A DNA stretch of 64,000 nucleotides from Hydractinia symbiolongicarpus (taxonomy: Eukaryota; Cnidaria; Hydrozoa; Anthoathecata; Hydractiniidae). The notes under the pieces were generated by a model. That model had not been told where the DNA came from. It saw only the letters and a list, made by a program, of their open reading frames with translations, and did not search any database. The translations under genes were made by a program, and so were the position numbers. Below, piece by piece: positions 50,501-62,900 of the stretch. The stretch lies in contig NC_079887.1 in NCBI RefSeq assembly GCF_029227915.1, positions 6,262,001 through 6,326,000 of the forward strand. The letters are read 5' to 3'. Each line of letters begins with the position of its first letter. Position 1 is the first letter of the stretch.

Positions 50501-53500
50501 TGACTTGTTGACTGCAGAGTTTTGACTGTACCACCTATAGCTTAGTGGTAGAGCAGGACACCTTCAAATGTCTTGACGTAGGTTCGATTCCTACTTGGTT
50601 TTACAGTTGAAATTTTTGCATACCAGCCAGTTATGACGTAATACTGTGAGAAATTATTTTCTCCTTGTAATCTTTATGCCCCTTCGTCAAGTTGCGTGAC
50701 ACTTTTGTGTTTATGTTTACGTTGTAAAATTGTAAAAAGAAAGATAATTAGAAACAGGTACTTCTATTTTTTTTGCCACATTATTTGGAATCGTCTTTGT
50801 TTTGTTTGTTTTTGTTTTTTCTTATTATGATTCTAATTCAGTATGTAGAAAATAGCCCCACAATCGCTGCCCACTTTTAAAATGAAGGGGGTCCTGGTGC
50901 ATTTAAAGCTCTTACTTAAACTACGAAAGCCGTGCAAATACAGAAATCGCTTAACTAGACAATCGTCTAAGACATCAATCCTATTTTCACTGAACGCTAT
51001 TCAAAAAGAAAAGATTTTCACTTTTATAGTTGATGGCATGACTCGGTCGGGGTTTAAATTCGCGACCTTACACAGGCAGCGAACGCTCCACCACAAGGCA
51101 AGGTAATAAAACACTCAGATACTTGAATATCTTATTAAAAAATCGCTTTTATTATCAAGATATATGTGCCTATATGTCATTTATGTGCCTAAAAGCAATG
51201 TCACTTATATTCTGTGCGTCTTCGATTGGGGGGACTAGTTGTACACACAAAATTACTCGCTGTTATATACTTAATTCGAAATCTATTACGCCTAATCTAA
51301 TATGTTTTGTATAAAAATATCAAAATTTGAGTAGGTTTGTCATTAACCCGATGTCTCCATTGTTTTAAACAATAGATCTGTTGTTTTGAATCCCGAAAGC
51401 CCGGCCGAAACTCTTACGGAGCATATTATTGGTAAAAAATGTGTAGGTACACTATTCTCACTTTCTTTTAGGCCTACCTACCCGAATACACCTTTCTTCT
51501 TGTTTTCCTTTTTTAGCAACCTTCAACACTCGTTAGAGTAACCGCTCCCACCCTTTTATTTATTTTAGTTATAATGTATCAACATACGTTTCTTTATAAG
51601 AATATAGGTTTGTAAGAATATCAGGCTGATCTTTTAGGAAAAAAACAATTTGCCTTTTGTTTAGAACAATAGAGATACACAAAAAGAAAGAAAGAAGAAT
51701 AATGACCAGTCAGGTTGGAATTTTGATATTTTCATAGAAAACGCGTGTATACCGTGAAGCATCAAATTTTTCAAATCGTTGTCTTAAAAAATTTTTTTAA
51801 CTACCGTTGTCGCCCTATTTTGCTCCTTCAAATTTGTGCAAACGTAGTGGCTACCTTTAGCCTGTTTTAATTTCTTTTTATGATCTCTTAAAAGTTCATT
51901 TAGTAAACGGCCAGGTTAACTTAACAGGTTTCAAAACCTAGCATTACTTTGGTCACAGGCCAAGTAGCATACACTACTTTGTTTTTCCAAGTGTAAATTT
52001 AACAAGTATTGGATGTGTCGCTATTGTGAATGTATTTTAGTTGCACCTTTTTAATAACGAGATAGTTTATGCAGCTTCTTGTTTGGAATAACGCGATTTT
52101 CTTTATAAGCTAAAATTTGTTTTGAAATTTAACATCAAAATGTGACGTCAAAGTTTTACTTTCCTTTAGAAATTAAAATCAAATCCAAATAGACGCTAAA
52201 GAAAAAGACGTTTTATTTTTTTTTATTTTTTTTTTATTTTTTTTTTTGTTTATTTATTTTATTTTTAAATTTAATTTAAAACTTAAAATGTAAAATTTTT
52301 ATTTTATTTTTAAAAAAGTTGAATTAGGTTGGATATCTATCACGAGATCCTCCACCTCATTCTCCTTCTCCTCTGCCATTATATCAACAACCGTCCAACA
52401 TAATTTTGCATTTCCCGGTAATAAATGAAAAGGATCTCCCAAGCAGTCAATGAACTTTCAATATCAAAATAGGCACTAAACTGTCAAACTGATAATATCT
52501 TCAATATTCCCGTCTCGTTCGTTCTCGTTCTATTCGTTGCACATATAAGATGATCAAAGGCGTAATTTTGAAAGTTGTGTTTATCTTTTGAATCTTTTGC
52601 TTTCCAAAAGGCTATGTTTACGTAAAACGCTTGTTGTGTTACGCTTCTTATAGATTAAACGCAACAAAAAATTTAATCTGACTTTAACTGTACTACTCTG
52701 ATCTGTCTGATTGCTATATTTATATTCGCATCGGTTAAGATAGAACACTTTTAGGTGAGATGAAACACCTAAATGTTTATAACTTCTTCGTTATTTAAAA
52801 AACCATAAATTAAAAATATTGCTATAGAAAAGAAAGAAGCTACAACTAAGAACAATAATGACGTTTTTAACAGTCGTTATCACATATAAAGTTAGTTAGT
52901 TTAGCTCGTTATATTGGATTACACGCAAAACAGAATGCAAGTAGGTTTAAAGAGCAAGCTTGATATTATGCAACTTTTAAAATGGATCAGAGTGTAAATA
53001 TGCAAAAATCTGGTATACGAAACAAAATAGAATAAGGGAAGACATATGAACTCTATAAAGCACCTGATTGGGAGCTATAATTTTAATTTCTTTTAGCTAC
53101 CAATGTATAAATTAACATTCGTACCCGACAGTTGCCAAGGTAATGAAAGACCACCAGATTCCTTCCCATAACTCCTTCAGCATCTCCTTAAAACTTCTAT
53201 CTTCACCATATTTCTGTGGCAGAATTTCAACAATCCAGAATGCCACTCCAACATTGATAACCCAAACAATGAGTAAGGATACTAGAGGAAGGCTAGCCAC
53301 AATACTTTTTTTGATGGCTGCCCCAGCTGAACCTTTTCGAAGATTGTAAAGAACTGATCCTGGTGATTCCACTAAAGAAGGGAAAATACATATAAACACA
53401 ACGATAATGCAGACTTGTGAGTTTTTAAAAGTAAATAAACATTTTTCAATTCATGATGTAAACACTAAGTTGTGCGAAATTTTAAGTATTTCACATGATA

Positions 53501-54366
53501 AGTAACCTTGCAGAATACTTACCAAGGCTTACAAATGGAAAAGCGAGAAAATTATCTTTATCAGGAGCTGTTCTGATTGGTAAGACAATATCCAAGGAGC
53601 TGTTGAGAGAATTTTCCACTAAAGTTATATATTCAAAAAACTGAGCAGAATAAACCAGAGTGACGTTGTTCCTGCAGCATTTCACTAAGCCTTTCTCTAA
53701 AATATCGACCACTGGCCCTGTTACTAAGTCTGCAGTCTCATTATATACAACGTACGGTGGGGTCTCTTTCCAGCCGATGTAGATTTCACCAGGACATTGG
53801 AAAAGCTTAGGAAGAGGACATCCAACTAAAAAAAATTAGAAAGATCACGCATACAATATTAACTCTATGATAGACTTTCCTGCATATTTTCCAACACAAA
53901 GCGTGACTGGTTTTGATCAAGTTTACTGAAAAATAATGTTGATAGATGCCTAGAAAATTGTGTTGGTGGCTATGTTGTAAGTTGCCAGATCTTGTGTCCT
54001 GATTATAACCTATTTAAATGTCAATTTCAAACGTGTCCAAAAGGTGTTGCTTTTTTGAAAAACTAACACAGACAAGAAAAATAAATTTTCCACCAAATGG
54101 AATACTAACCACAAACCAATTAGATTGTTCAAAACAGATAATTGCTGCACGCATGGCAATATAAAGACCATTCTCGTTCCCAGAATTCCCAAAGACCCCT
54201 GGGTTCGAGAATGCATAAAGATGTTTATATTTTTTTTTAGTGCAGGTTAATTGTTTAGAGGTGTATGTCTTTGAACATCCTACAAATTATTTTTTAGATC
54301 TATACAAGAACAACAAAATGACTCACCAAACACCACCAAGTTGACAAAGAGGAGAAATTTTATCAT
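44351..54366 (-). CDS. ionotropic-receptor-type channel with K+ filter (GluR0-like)
   Basis: Exons 54327-54366, 53523-53825, 53125-53371, 47973-48129, 47213-47276, 46333-46595 and 44351-44473 join in phase throughout: 398 residues. Residues 1-16 are a signal peptide (MIKFLLFVNLVVF). S1 follows (YIGWKETPPYVVYN, GPVVDILEKG, LDIVLPIRTAPDKD, FPFVSLVESPG), matching the first lobe of receptor/periplasmic binding domains. M1 is about 138-161. The pore helix WEGIWWSFITLA leads into TVGYGD (195-200), the potassium filter. M2 (about 210-235) ends AYTATVTSVLV, like the SYTANLAAF gate of glutamate receptors. S2 spans 237-358 (IGVIRGSQEH, GGIIEIFTASYYQEHF, AYGAVL). A third membrane segment (371-394) ends the protein. 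There is no amino-terminal domain. It should form a ligand-gated potassium channel in the plasma membrane. The receptor Arg that holds glutamate appears to be Lys (TAPDK), so the ligand may differ. Confidence 0.85.
44919..44998. repeat. 21-bp minisatellite, four copies
   Basis: Units of GGCGTGATCATGTGACTAAAA, intronic in the channel gene. An open frame on the minus strand (44712-44990) runs through it and encodes hydrophobic leucines, but no acceptor in phase was found. Confidence 0.8.
46182..46321. mobile_element. Tigger-type element end (right)
   Basis: Reading inward from 46321: CAGTGGAATCTCTCTAAAGCGGAC, followed by GTCCG words, with TA just outside. The tip is only 11 bp from the donor of channel exon 6, so the element sits at the very start of intron 6. 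Confidence 0.6.
46903..47055. repeat. about 24-bp minisatellite, six copies
   Basis: Units of GGTAGCTAGAATGGGCGTGTTAA-type with substitutions, in intron 5 of the channel gene. Confidence 0.75.
47485..47815. repeat. 33-bp minisatellite, about ten copies
   Basis: The unit is GCGATATCTATCCGCAAGCA plus a variable 13 bp (CAATCATTTCGGA and similar), in intron 4 of the channel gene. As 33 is a multiple of three, it creates repetitive open frames on both strands (AISIRKHNH, VLADRYR); these are not genes. Confidence 0.9.
48600..49950. repeat. 115-bp satellite array with one hairpin per unit
   Basis: About ten to eleven diverged copies spaced 114-117 bp (marker TCTCGGATGC at about 48838, 48955, 49298, 49527). 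Each unit contains GCATCCGAGA, then 8 bp, then TCTCGGATGC, a 10-bp inverted repeat able to form a stem-loop; arms co-vary in some units (GCATTCGAAA or CATATGAGAA versions are weaker). The array lies in the long intron 3 of the channel gene. Confidence 0.85.
50531..50602 (+). tRNA. tRNA-like pseudogene
   Basis: A box TAGCTTAGTGG and B box GGTTCGATTCC are canonical, the T stem GTAGG/CCTAC is perfect and the D arm AGC/GAGC is good. The acceptor stem (CCACCTA against TTGGTTT) has at least three mismatches and the anticodon loop has eight bases (CCTTCAAA), so it is unlikely to be a functional tRNA. It may be the head of a tRNA-derived SINE, though no body is evident downstream. Confidence 0.6.
51000..51105 (-). 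mobile_element. tRNA-derived SINE (minus strand)
   Basis: Reverse complement begins GCCTTGTGGTGGAGCGTTCG, with a tRNA D-arm/A-box shape, followed by CTGCCTGTGTAAGGTCGCGA, then TTTAAACCCCGACCGAGTCA, a degenerate B box and its downstream GAGTCATGCC. This tRNA-head organisation is common in invertebrate SINEs. The tail towards 50950 is not clear. Confidence 0.6.
51106..53100. other. intronic, no further gene
   Basis: Rest of the long third intron of the channel gene. A T/A low-complexity tract with runs of TTTTTATTTTT lies at 52205-52315. I see nothing else. Confidence 0.5.
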
Positions 54367-54369
54367 ATC

Positions 54370-56985
54370 ACTCTCGTGAAATGGTTATTCACACGCTATG
54401 TAATTTTGATGAACAATATACCGGGCCCACGTATCTTCATAAGAAAAAAAACGTCTGTTTTATTTCAATCTTTTTTATCGCATGTTTGTGCATATAAAAG
54501 CGAATGGTTATCTTTAAATAAAAATAACAACAGCTTTTTTAGTTTTTGTTGTTCAAAATGAAGTGATCGTTATTAATTTATGAACATAGCAACTTCGCTT
54601 CTTTTACACGAATCTATGTCTAAAATCTCTTGTGATATTTGTCCTCTCGTGGTAACCAGGAGAGGTAAAAAATTAATATTAAATGATATATTTTTTATTA
54701 GCAAGCGTCTTGTTTTTTATATTTATCTATTACTTATGTTCGTTTTTATTTTTGTTTATTTTTATATTTAACTTTTATACGTTTAATTTGATTTTTAGAA
54801 ATACCTCGTGAGCTAAGCGCAAACAAGAAACAATCCTATTATCTAAAAAACGAACAAAACATCAGAAGAAATTCATTCAATCCCACTTAGTCTAAGTTCA
54901 AGCTACGTAAAATCCACAGCTTGGCAAAATGGAGACAGGAATATTCCATGGCTCCAGTGTGGGCTTTCAAACATGAATTTTAATGCTGTTTTTAACATAA
55001 GTTTTTCATTTCAAATTATTGTGACCATGAGAAACTTTCTTTTATACCTTACATTTATAATTTTCCTGCTTAATTCATGATATGTTATTTTAACAGGTTC
55101 TCAATGATAAGTCTAGTTATTTGTCTTCTGTGAGTTTCCTGGTCTACAAAGGTATTTAGTTAGATAGCATTATTACATATTTTTAATCTTGTAACAATTA
55201 AATTTATTGAATTTAATAATGTAACACTTTTCTACTTAATATACCTTTGTTTACGAAAAAAAAATACCGATCTAAAAATATATCTATCTAAAAAGACATT
55301 TTTGGAAAAAATCACGTAGTATGCCACGCCTCTTTTTAAGTGTGCTGTTTTATGATAGACTTAGTGTTACGGTAGCTTTAGGAGCGTTGAAATAGTTAGC
55401 AGCCTGGGTGGCTGAGACTGGATAAGTTACGAAATGCCTGCTACGATTTGCTACATTCAACTCGCGAGTTGTGCTTTACCTTCGGTTTTAATAAACTGAG
55501 TTGTTAATTACGAGTTGGTACAATAATTTGGACGTGTTTTTTAATATAAAATCCACGAGTTGCACCACAAATTTTACAAGTTGTTTTTAAAATCCGAGTT
55601 GAAAAAATATTAGGTAGCGAGTAAACATTAGCGTGCGCGTTACTTACGCTCTTTGACGTAAGTAACATGTGGTTTCAAAAATCGCGAATTAAGCGTTGTC
55701 GAATAATGTTTGGTTTGTGTTTTTCTTTTAAAAAGCATATCAGATTTTGAAAAAAAAATTGGGTTTTCTTTATTCTTGAACAACATCAAGATAGCTAAGA
55801 ATAGATATCCACTGAGATAGCTAAAAAATAGATATTTAACGATGTAGCTAAGAAAAAATACCGAGATAGCTAAGAATGGAAGATATCTATCAGGAATAAA
55901 TACGAAGATAGCTACTTAACGGAAAAGTAAATATAAATCCAAGTTTTCCGCGTAGAAATTTTAATAAAATTTATCACAACAATTTTATAATGTGAGCATC
56001 AGATTTTGCCGAAAAAAAAAATAACAAAAAAAGCGTCAGGCTTAAAATATTGTCTTTAGAAGGAAGAACAACCCGAGTCTGAAGAAATTTTACAGGATGT
56101 AAATACTTTTTCAAGGTAATAATTGTCTGCCATTGTTTCTCTATTTTTACTCGATGTTATAAATTATTAATATCTAACAGAATTCAAAAAAATATTGGAT
56201 AGAATACTCTCAAATCCTTTTTTTTCGGTATACTTTCACAGCTGATGCTGCCGTCTTACAAAAAGCTGACATCAGCATAAGGTTAGATCTTGCTCATTCA
56301 TAACTTGTGTCTTAATAAAGGACAAGTTTGTTTTACCATTAAGTCGCAAAAACTAAAAAAACAATAACTTTTGTGTTTTAAAGTTTGATTTTTTTGAGTG
56401 ACATTTTTGGTCAATGTTTGTGTTGTGTTTAACAGAAGCCTGAACAGGCATACATTACCTTTTACATCAAAACTGACCTAAATTTTTATTAAACCAAAAA
56501 AGACGGAACAAAAAAAGGATGCCTCAAAAGAAAAAACAACTAGTGGTTGAAAAAATCCAATTTCCCACTTTACGATCGGTAGAAGCACGGCAGTACTGTC
56601 AATATCGAAACGAAGCTCCCCCCCCCCCCCCCCCGGCCATCAACACCAGTGGGAAGGCTTTTGTAATTGGTCACCGTGTCATCAAACATTGATTTTGGGA
56701 CGGGGTAAAACTTACTAATTGTTTCTTACTGACTACAGATCTATGTTGTGAACTAATGGTGGAAAAATAAACAGAAGAAAAAAATAACGCGACGAAATTT
56801 AATATTAACAGCAGTATTATTTACTCGAAAAACCCGATAGTCAAAACATTTTTTCTTTTTATTTGGTCACTCAATCAATCAACCTTCTTCATTTCCCTAA
56901 CCTAACTTCATGAAAGGTAAAAACAACAAAGTGTATAAATTATATTATTTCTTGAAAATAAAAGAATAACGAGAAAAATGAACAT
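54370..56985. other. non-coding interval between channel gene and UBXN4
   Basis: Contains repeats of AGATAGCTAAGAATAGATATC at about 55790-55920 and a 16-bp C run at about 56617. Short open frames at 54376-54771 show no domain. The channel promoter should lie here (genes are on the same strand, UBXN4 3' end facing it), but no TATA box is convincing. Confidence 0.45.
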
Positions 56986-56990
56986 AAAAT

Positions 56991-59900
56991 TTACATTTGC
57001 TGAGTAGAATTTCCATTCCACGTGGCATTTTCGTCATCGTCGTCGTGACGTAGTCGACCGATGTTACCACCCAGTTGACGTCGCCGGACAGATGCCGCCC
57101 TGCGAAGAGAAATATATTGTTATAATTTCAACGCTAGATATTCCACGTCAAAATTCTTTTCATAAAAAAGAGGCAACGGTAATTATTAGTTCAAATTTTG
57201 TGAATTTGATTTGCATGAGACGAAAAATGCAATATATGCTACCTTAACTTAATAAAATATGATTTCGCGATAATTAAATTTTGCCTGAATTTATTTTTGC
57301 GATAATTAAATTTGCCAATGGCTAATTTCTATTTATTGCATAATTTAGCATGCTTAATGTTTTTATTCTATACGCTTTTTCGTACGAATACCAAATTTCT
57401 AACCAGGGTTGTCATTATTCTTGTCTCTTCATTGTCTCAAACAATAGATCTCTTGTTTCAAATCTGAAATCCCACAATAAAATCCTTTACAAATCATATT
57501 TTTATAATAAAAAAAGCCTATAGCACAAGTTTACGGCTATTCACCAGTTGAAAGCATTTCGTTCTCCATAACATCAAAGCCTATGTTCCAATCAGACTTA
57601 TAAGATTCCATTAAAGTAGGTTAGATTTTCTATCGTGTTGAAATACACTCATATAACAGTCCTTTAATACAGTAGTGGCATGGCTAAAACGCTTAAAACA
57701 AAACAATCGTTGAGGTAAAAGTTCATCTCTCAAGGTTACGTAACACTAAGATATAATTCACAAAATTGCATATAAATAATTTCCGGAAGATATTTACCGA
57801 AAGAAAGACAGCGATTGTCAACACCTCTCAAATTCTCTCAAATACGGTACATGCGCTAAAAAACAACACATACCTCGCAGAATCAGTAGATTGTTCTGCT
57901 GATCTATCTTGCGATGAAGCATCCGTTTGAGTGTTAGTTTGATTATTTGATCCAAACATGGAAAGGATAAAGTTAAATAATGCAATTAAAGGTGATAAAA
58001 CAAACATAATAACATTGAGAGGATTTAATGATGATGATGATGATGATGGTGCAGCAGTTGAAGCACGTCCCTGAAAAAGAAAAAGAAATGATCATTTTAA
58101 AAAAATTCCCTTATTTAATACTGCGTTTACACTTCCGGACTTATGACTCAAGTTACTAAATATAGAAATGTATACCGATTGCGTTTCATTAGCTTTTGCA
58201 AATTTATACAGTTTCGGCATAAATACGATAGAAAAATAGTTTTCGAAAAGGGTTTTTCAAAATTTGTTTCAATCCAAAACCATCGCTCGAATCATGTTTC
58301 AATGTTTATTGACAAAAACGCCTTTGACATACATGAAGGTGACAATTTTAAAACTTTTTGTTCCTTACAAGGTGTAAACAGGTGGAAACATTTCGATTAC
58401 TTAATTATTAAGTTTCTGTTTGATTTGGGATGTTTTCTTCAAATCTGTGTAAATGCACAAGTGTAAACACAGTATAAAACTACAACTGTACATCTCTACA
58501 CACTATCTTGTTATCGTCATTACAGTGGTAAACATTGGAGCTTGGGTCATAAAGCTATTGTTAGGACAATGAAACTAAAACCGTTATTTACAGCCATATG
58601 ACTGGTTTGATGACCAATAGCAATATAGCTGTACTGCAATAACACACTGCTCAAATTTCAAGTGCTTTTAAAAAAAATTTCGACGGGTTTTATTTCGGGT
58701 ATTATTTCGGCTTTATATTCAGTAAATTAGCATGCGTAAATTTATTTGAGCTGCAGAAAGTCCTGTTATGGTGATAATATTGTGATCAAATGCTTTTTAA
58801 TTTTTGATATCTCTTACGAGCTGCGGTTTGGTGAAACAAAATAGAACCAAGCGCATCAACAGGTTTTCAACTTTTAAAAGTTTACTCTGCATCATTTTTT
58901 AAATGGAAATCTATTTTCTGTCTAGCTCTTACAAAAGCTAGGTTAGCTACATCAAAAAGAAAATTGATAAATGTCCATGAAGTTCACCATTGTTGCTGAT
59001 CAAAAACAAAATGATATTACCGGTGATACAATGATCGAGCCATTGGGAACCAATTGCAGTTCACGTAGGGTACTGGACGCATGTTCAGATGTAAATTCCC
59101 GTTTCGGGTAGACAGTTGTTAACCGGATAACTGGAAAATTTCCTTTCACTTGCTGTAAAAAAAAGAAAAATTATTACTACAGCAAGATATAACTGTAAAG
59201 TTGTGGACGTGATTGATTAGCTGTCCAGTTCAGTACCAAAGTGAAAGATGAAACCACGTGATTTCTGTTTGTCAAAACAAAAGGGAAAACAGAAAAAAAT
59301 TGCTGTTAAGGGGGAGGGCAGGCAACGGGGGAGTAACGCCTCGCAGTCAAAATAAAACAGTGAGCGTATGTACTTACCTCCTCAGCAAAGGCACGTACTG
59401 TTGTAAACATCGCATCTGCTGGAAAGGTATTTGTAACGGTGGACCCATCAGGCAAACGGAATTGTAGACGGGCGGTATTGCTACGGCAAGAAAGAAGACA
59501 TTGATTAGAACGAAACTTTCTCACTCACTGCGGCAAAATTCTGCAGCGTTTTGCTACGTATTATATATCATAGTACAAGAAGTAAAAAAAAATTGAGTAA
59601 ACGTTTTATGTAAACATATTTACGGTGGCGTTTATTTAAGAAGGTCGCTTTCGGGATAGACTTATTTCAACAGTGACCCTTTTTTTAAATGTCCAAACAA
59701 TCTTCATGATTTACTCATTTTTTTTATTTTTTTTGTTTACAGATTTTTTTTACCATTTGTCGAAAATATGGAACTTAACACGTATACGACAATGGTTTGA
59801 CCTATTATTTAAATTGCTGAGTCAATCTCCAGTTAAAAATGTATAAACAAAAATTATTATTTATATTTTTTCTAACAATATGCTTTTAAGTTTTTTGAAA

Positions 59901-62900
59901 GATCTAAGGTGCATCAAACGCTGTTGAAGGAAAAATATTCAGAATAAAATATTTTTCCTTTAACAAATTCCAGCTTTAACAATTTTTACCAGACATGAAA
60001 ATTTAAAAACAAAACAAAAATACTATCGGAAATTAGAGCTTGCGCAGTACAGTATTACAAATATCGTCATAAATTTCTACGCAAAGTTTTTGAAGCAATA
60101 ATTTTTCCGCGGAATTTACCTTAATGGTAGCAAAAAAGCAAATAAAAAACAAAGCGGGGTATGAACAAGTGGGGTGTGAACAAGCGGGATATGAACACAC
60201 AGGGTATGAACACGCGGGTATGAACACGCGGGGTATGAACAGCCACGTGGACAGTCACATATATTCAATACCTCTCAACTTTAACTTTTGCTGTTTCTTT
60301 CTCCTCGGCACGTTTCTTTATAGCACTTTCCCTCTCTTTTTTCTCTTTTTCACGTTTGGCATTTTTCTCCGCTCTGTCCAAACGGATTTGCTCCTTAACT
60401 TTTTCTCGGGCTGCTTTTTCGTCAGCCTTCTGTTTTGCTATCTCTTTCGCCAGGTCTTTAGTTTGACGTTCAGCAATATTACGTTTTGCCATGCTTAACT
60501 CCTTACCTACATCTCGACGCTTACGTTCCTCCTCTTTCAAAGTCTAAAAAGGGAATATTATATGTGTTTTGCTTCTGAGATGGAAGAAAGAAAAGTACCA
60601 TAGTGTGGTTATTCAAAAGAAAAAAAAAGGATTATTGGGTATATTTTCTATGTGTATTTTTGAAAAGCTCTATGGCGATATATACACTTTTAGTGAAAAT
60701 TTTCCACGAAAAAAAGCGTAGTTTTACTAAATGTATATTCTCACTATATATATATATATACTTTTGATACGCAATACCCAATATTTTTCCATGATTAGAA
60801 TAGGATATAGAAAATTTTAAGTATATTAAAACAAAACTGAGCGCATTGTGAATTTGAAAGAGCAGCTCGAAAACAAAAATTATATATTTTCACCTCCTTT
60901 GCTTTCTCTGCTTTTATGTCTCTAGCTTTCTGCAATAACTGTTCTGCTCTTTCTTTTGCTGAGTTGCTAGTATTGGCTGAGGGTGGTTCATCTTTTGTTG
61001 GTTTGTTTGCTTCTGACATCTCACTGGTGTGCGTCTAAAACATGTTTTTATGCATATAAATACTACATCATTGTTTTAACCCACTTCAACTTGTAAAAAA
61101 TTCTGACTTTTCGCTCATCCAGTTTGAAATCGCAATTAGTACATATCCAATCGAAGAATATGTTCGAAAAAACGAATGTTCAAATTGAACAGCAGTTTAA
61201 CGAAACAAAAAAACCCGAAATTTGTTTAATAAGCAAAAGTTCAAATTAACGACATCCAAGTAGCGGATGTACATAAAATGTATATTAAATACAAAATGAG
61301 ACAACCAAAATCGTTTTTTACAGTCTTTCCTGACTTTAACTTAGCTAAAAATTGACTGTGTTGACTAATTTCCTCCTTCATGCTGGCATAGATTTGTCCC
61401 TAGCAAGTTGCTCAAAGTTGATACGCGATATGAAAATTTGGACGGCTGTTATTAAGTAAAAGTGTATATATTATCTTAGCCTTGTGGAGAAATAAACAGT
61501 TTTTATACACAACAAAAATATCACATTCATACAAACCTGGTTAGATTCATTACGAGAAGTTTCATGAACTGTCTGATGGCTTATGTTAGTGCTGTTAGTC
61601 TGTTCAACTTGGAGAATTTTCTAAAAAAGTTTTTAGCTACTAAGAACATTTGTTTTCTGTCCAGCCACATACAGATACTTTAATGTCACAAAGAATGGAG
61701 AGAATGGAGGAGGATAATTGGGTAAGAAAGTGTAGAGACTTGATAGTTCCTAGGGCAAAGCCCAGAGGCAGACCGAGAAAGACTTGGCAGGAGGTTATAA
61801 GGACAGACTTGATACAGAGGAAGTTGAGTTTAGATCTAACACAGTCTAGATCAGATTGGGAGAGGGTCATTAATATACCCCGTCCAACCCATGCTAGCAT
61901 GGAAAACGGACGTTAACCTGAGAATGATGATGATGATGATGATGATGAAAGATCAATTTAAATCCTGTAAAAATCACAATGCGAAAATGATAAATCGCCG
62001 ATGTAAAATCTGTACGTTTTTTTTTATTTTATTCGTTTTACACAGGCTATTTATGATTTAATTCTAAAATAAATCAATTTAACAGTTTGTTGTGTTGCTG
62101 TTTTTAAAGAGGGTAGCTTTGTTATTCTGTTTGATGAAATCTGGTTTATGTTAGGAAGACAGAAGAAAGTTTGCAACACACAATCATATCGCGGTATAGA
62201 TTTGTTTTTGAGGTTCATATAAAAATAACGTTATTCAGGTTTTATCACTATTTTTTTAATAATAAATTCTACACATCTTGTTTAAACTTTATGTGTGCAG
62301 GTGTGGCAATTCTTTGGTAAATGTTAGGAAAAGTAAATATACCTGGATTCCTTTCTGAAGTCTCTGGAAGAGTTCTTCCTTTTGTAGAACACCAGGAATG
62401 ATGTCAATAGGCATCCCTTCATTGTTTATCAAATATGTCGATGGAATGTTTAAAATGGGATCTACTTGAAAGTGAAAGAAAAACTAAGACAACAAAAGAG
62501 CCCAAAATAAAGAGGAAAAAATCTTAACATAAATTAAGACTTTCAAAGGACACAAAATGATTTTTTGAAAGTAAAAACTAACATCAAAAACTTGTAAGAA
62601 AATTTGCAGGGTTCAGAATAAGTACTTGTTTCAAGATCTGTGAAGCCTACATAATATTACACAGTTTTTTTGCTAAAATAAGAAGTGTGTAGCCAATGGC
62701 AACATGAAAAAAGGATACATATAGATGAAAACTGTTTCCCCGCAACACTATCAGCTGAGACGTTTATGGCGACGCATGTATCAGGCGAACAGATAGTTGC
62801 AACCTAATGAATTAAACAAATCAACACCATTGTGTTCCTTTGTGTCCCAATGTACAAACACATTAATAACAAAAAGGCAAATTATTTCCAATACATACTT

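Noticed and set aside
53112-53399. Channel fragment as a stand-alone short potassium channel ending GYEC
   Set aside because: The stop lies beyond a good donor, and the exon at 48129 completes GYGD in phase.
58143-58466. 107-codon plus-strand ORF
   Set aside because: Entirely inside a MITE and an intron of UBXN4; no recognisable domain.
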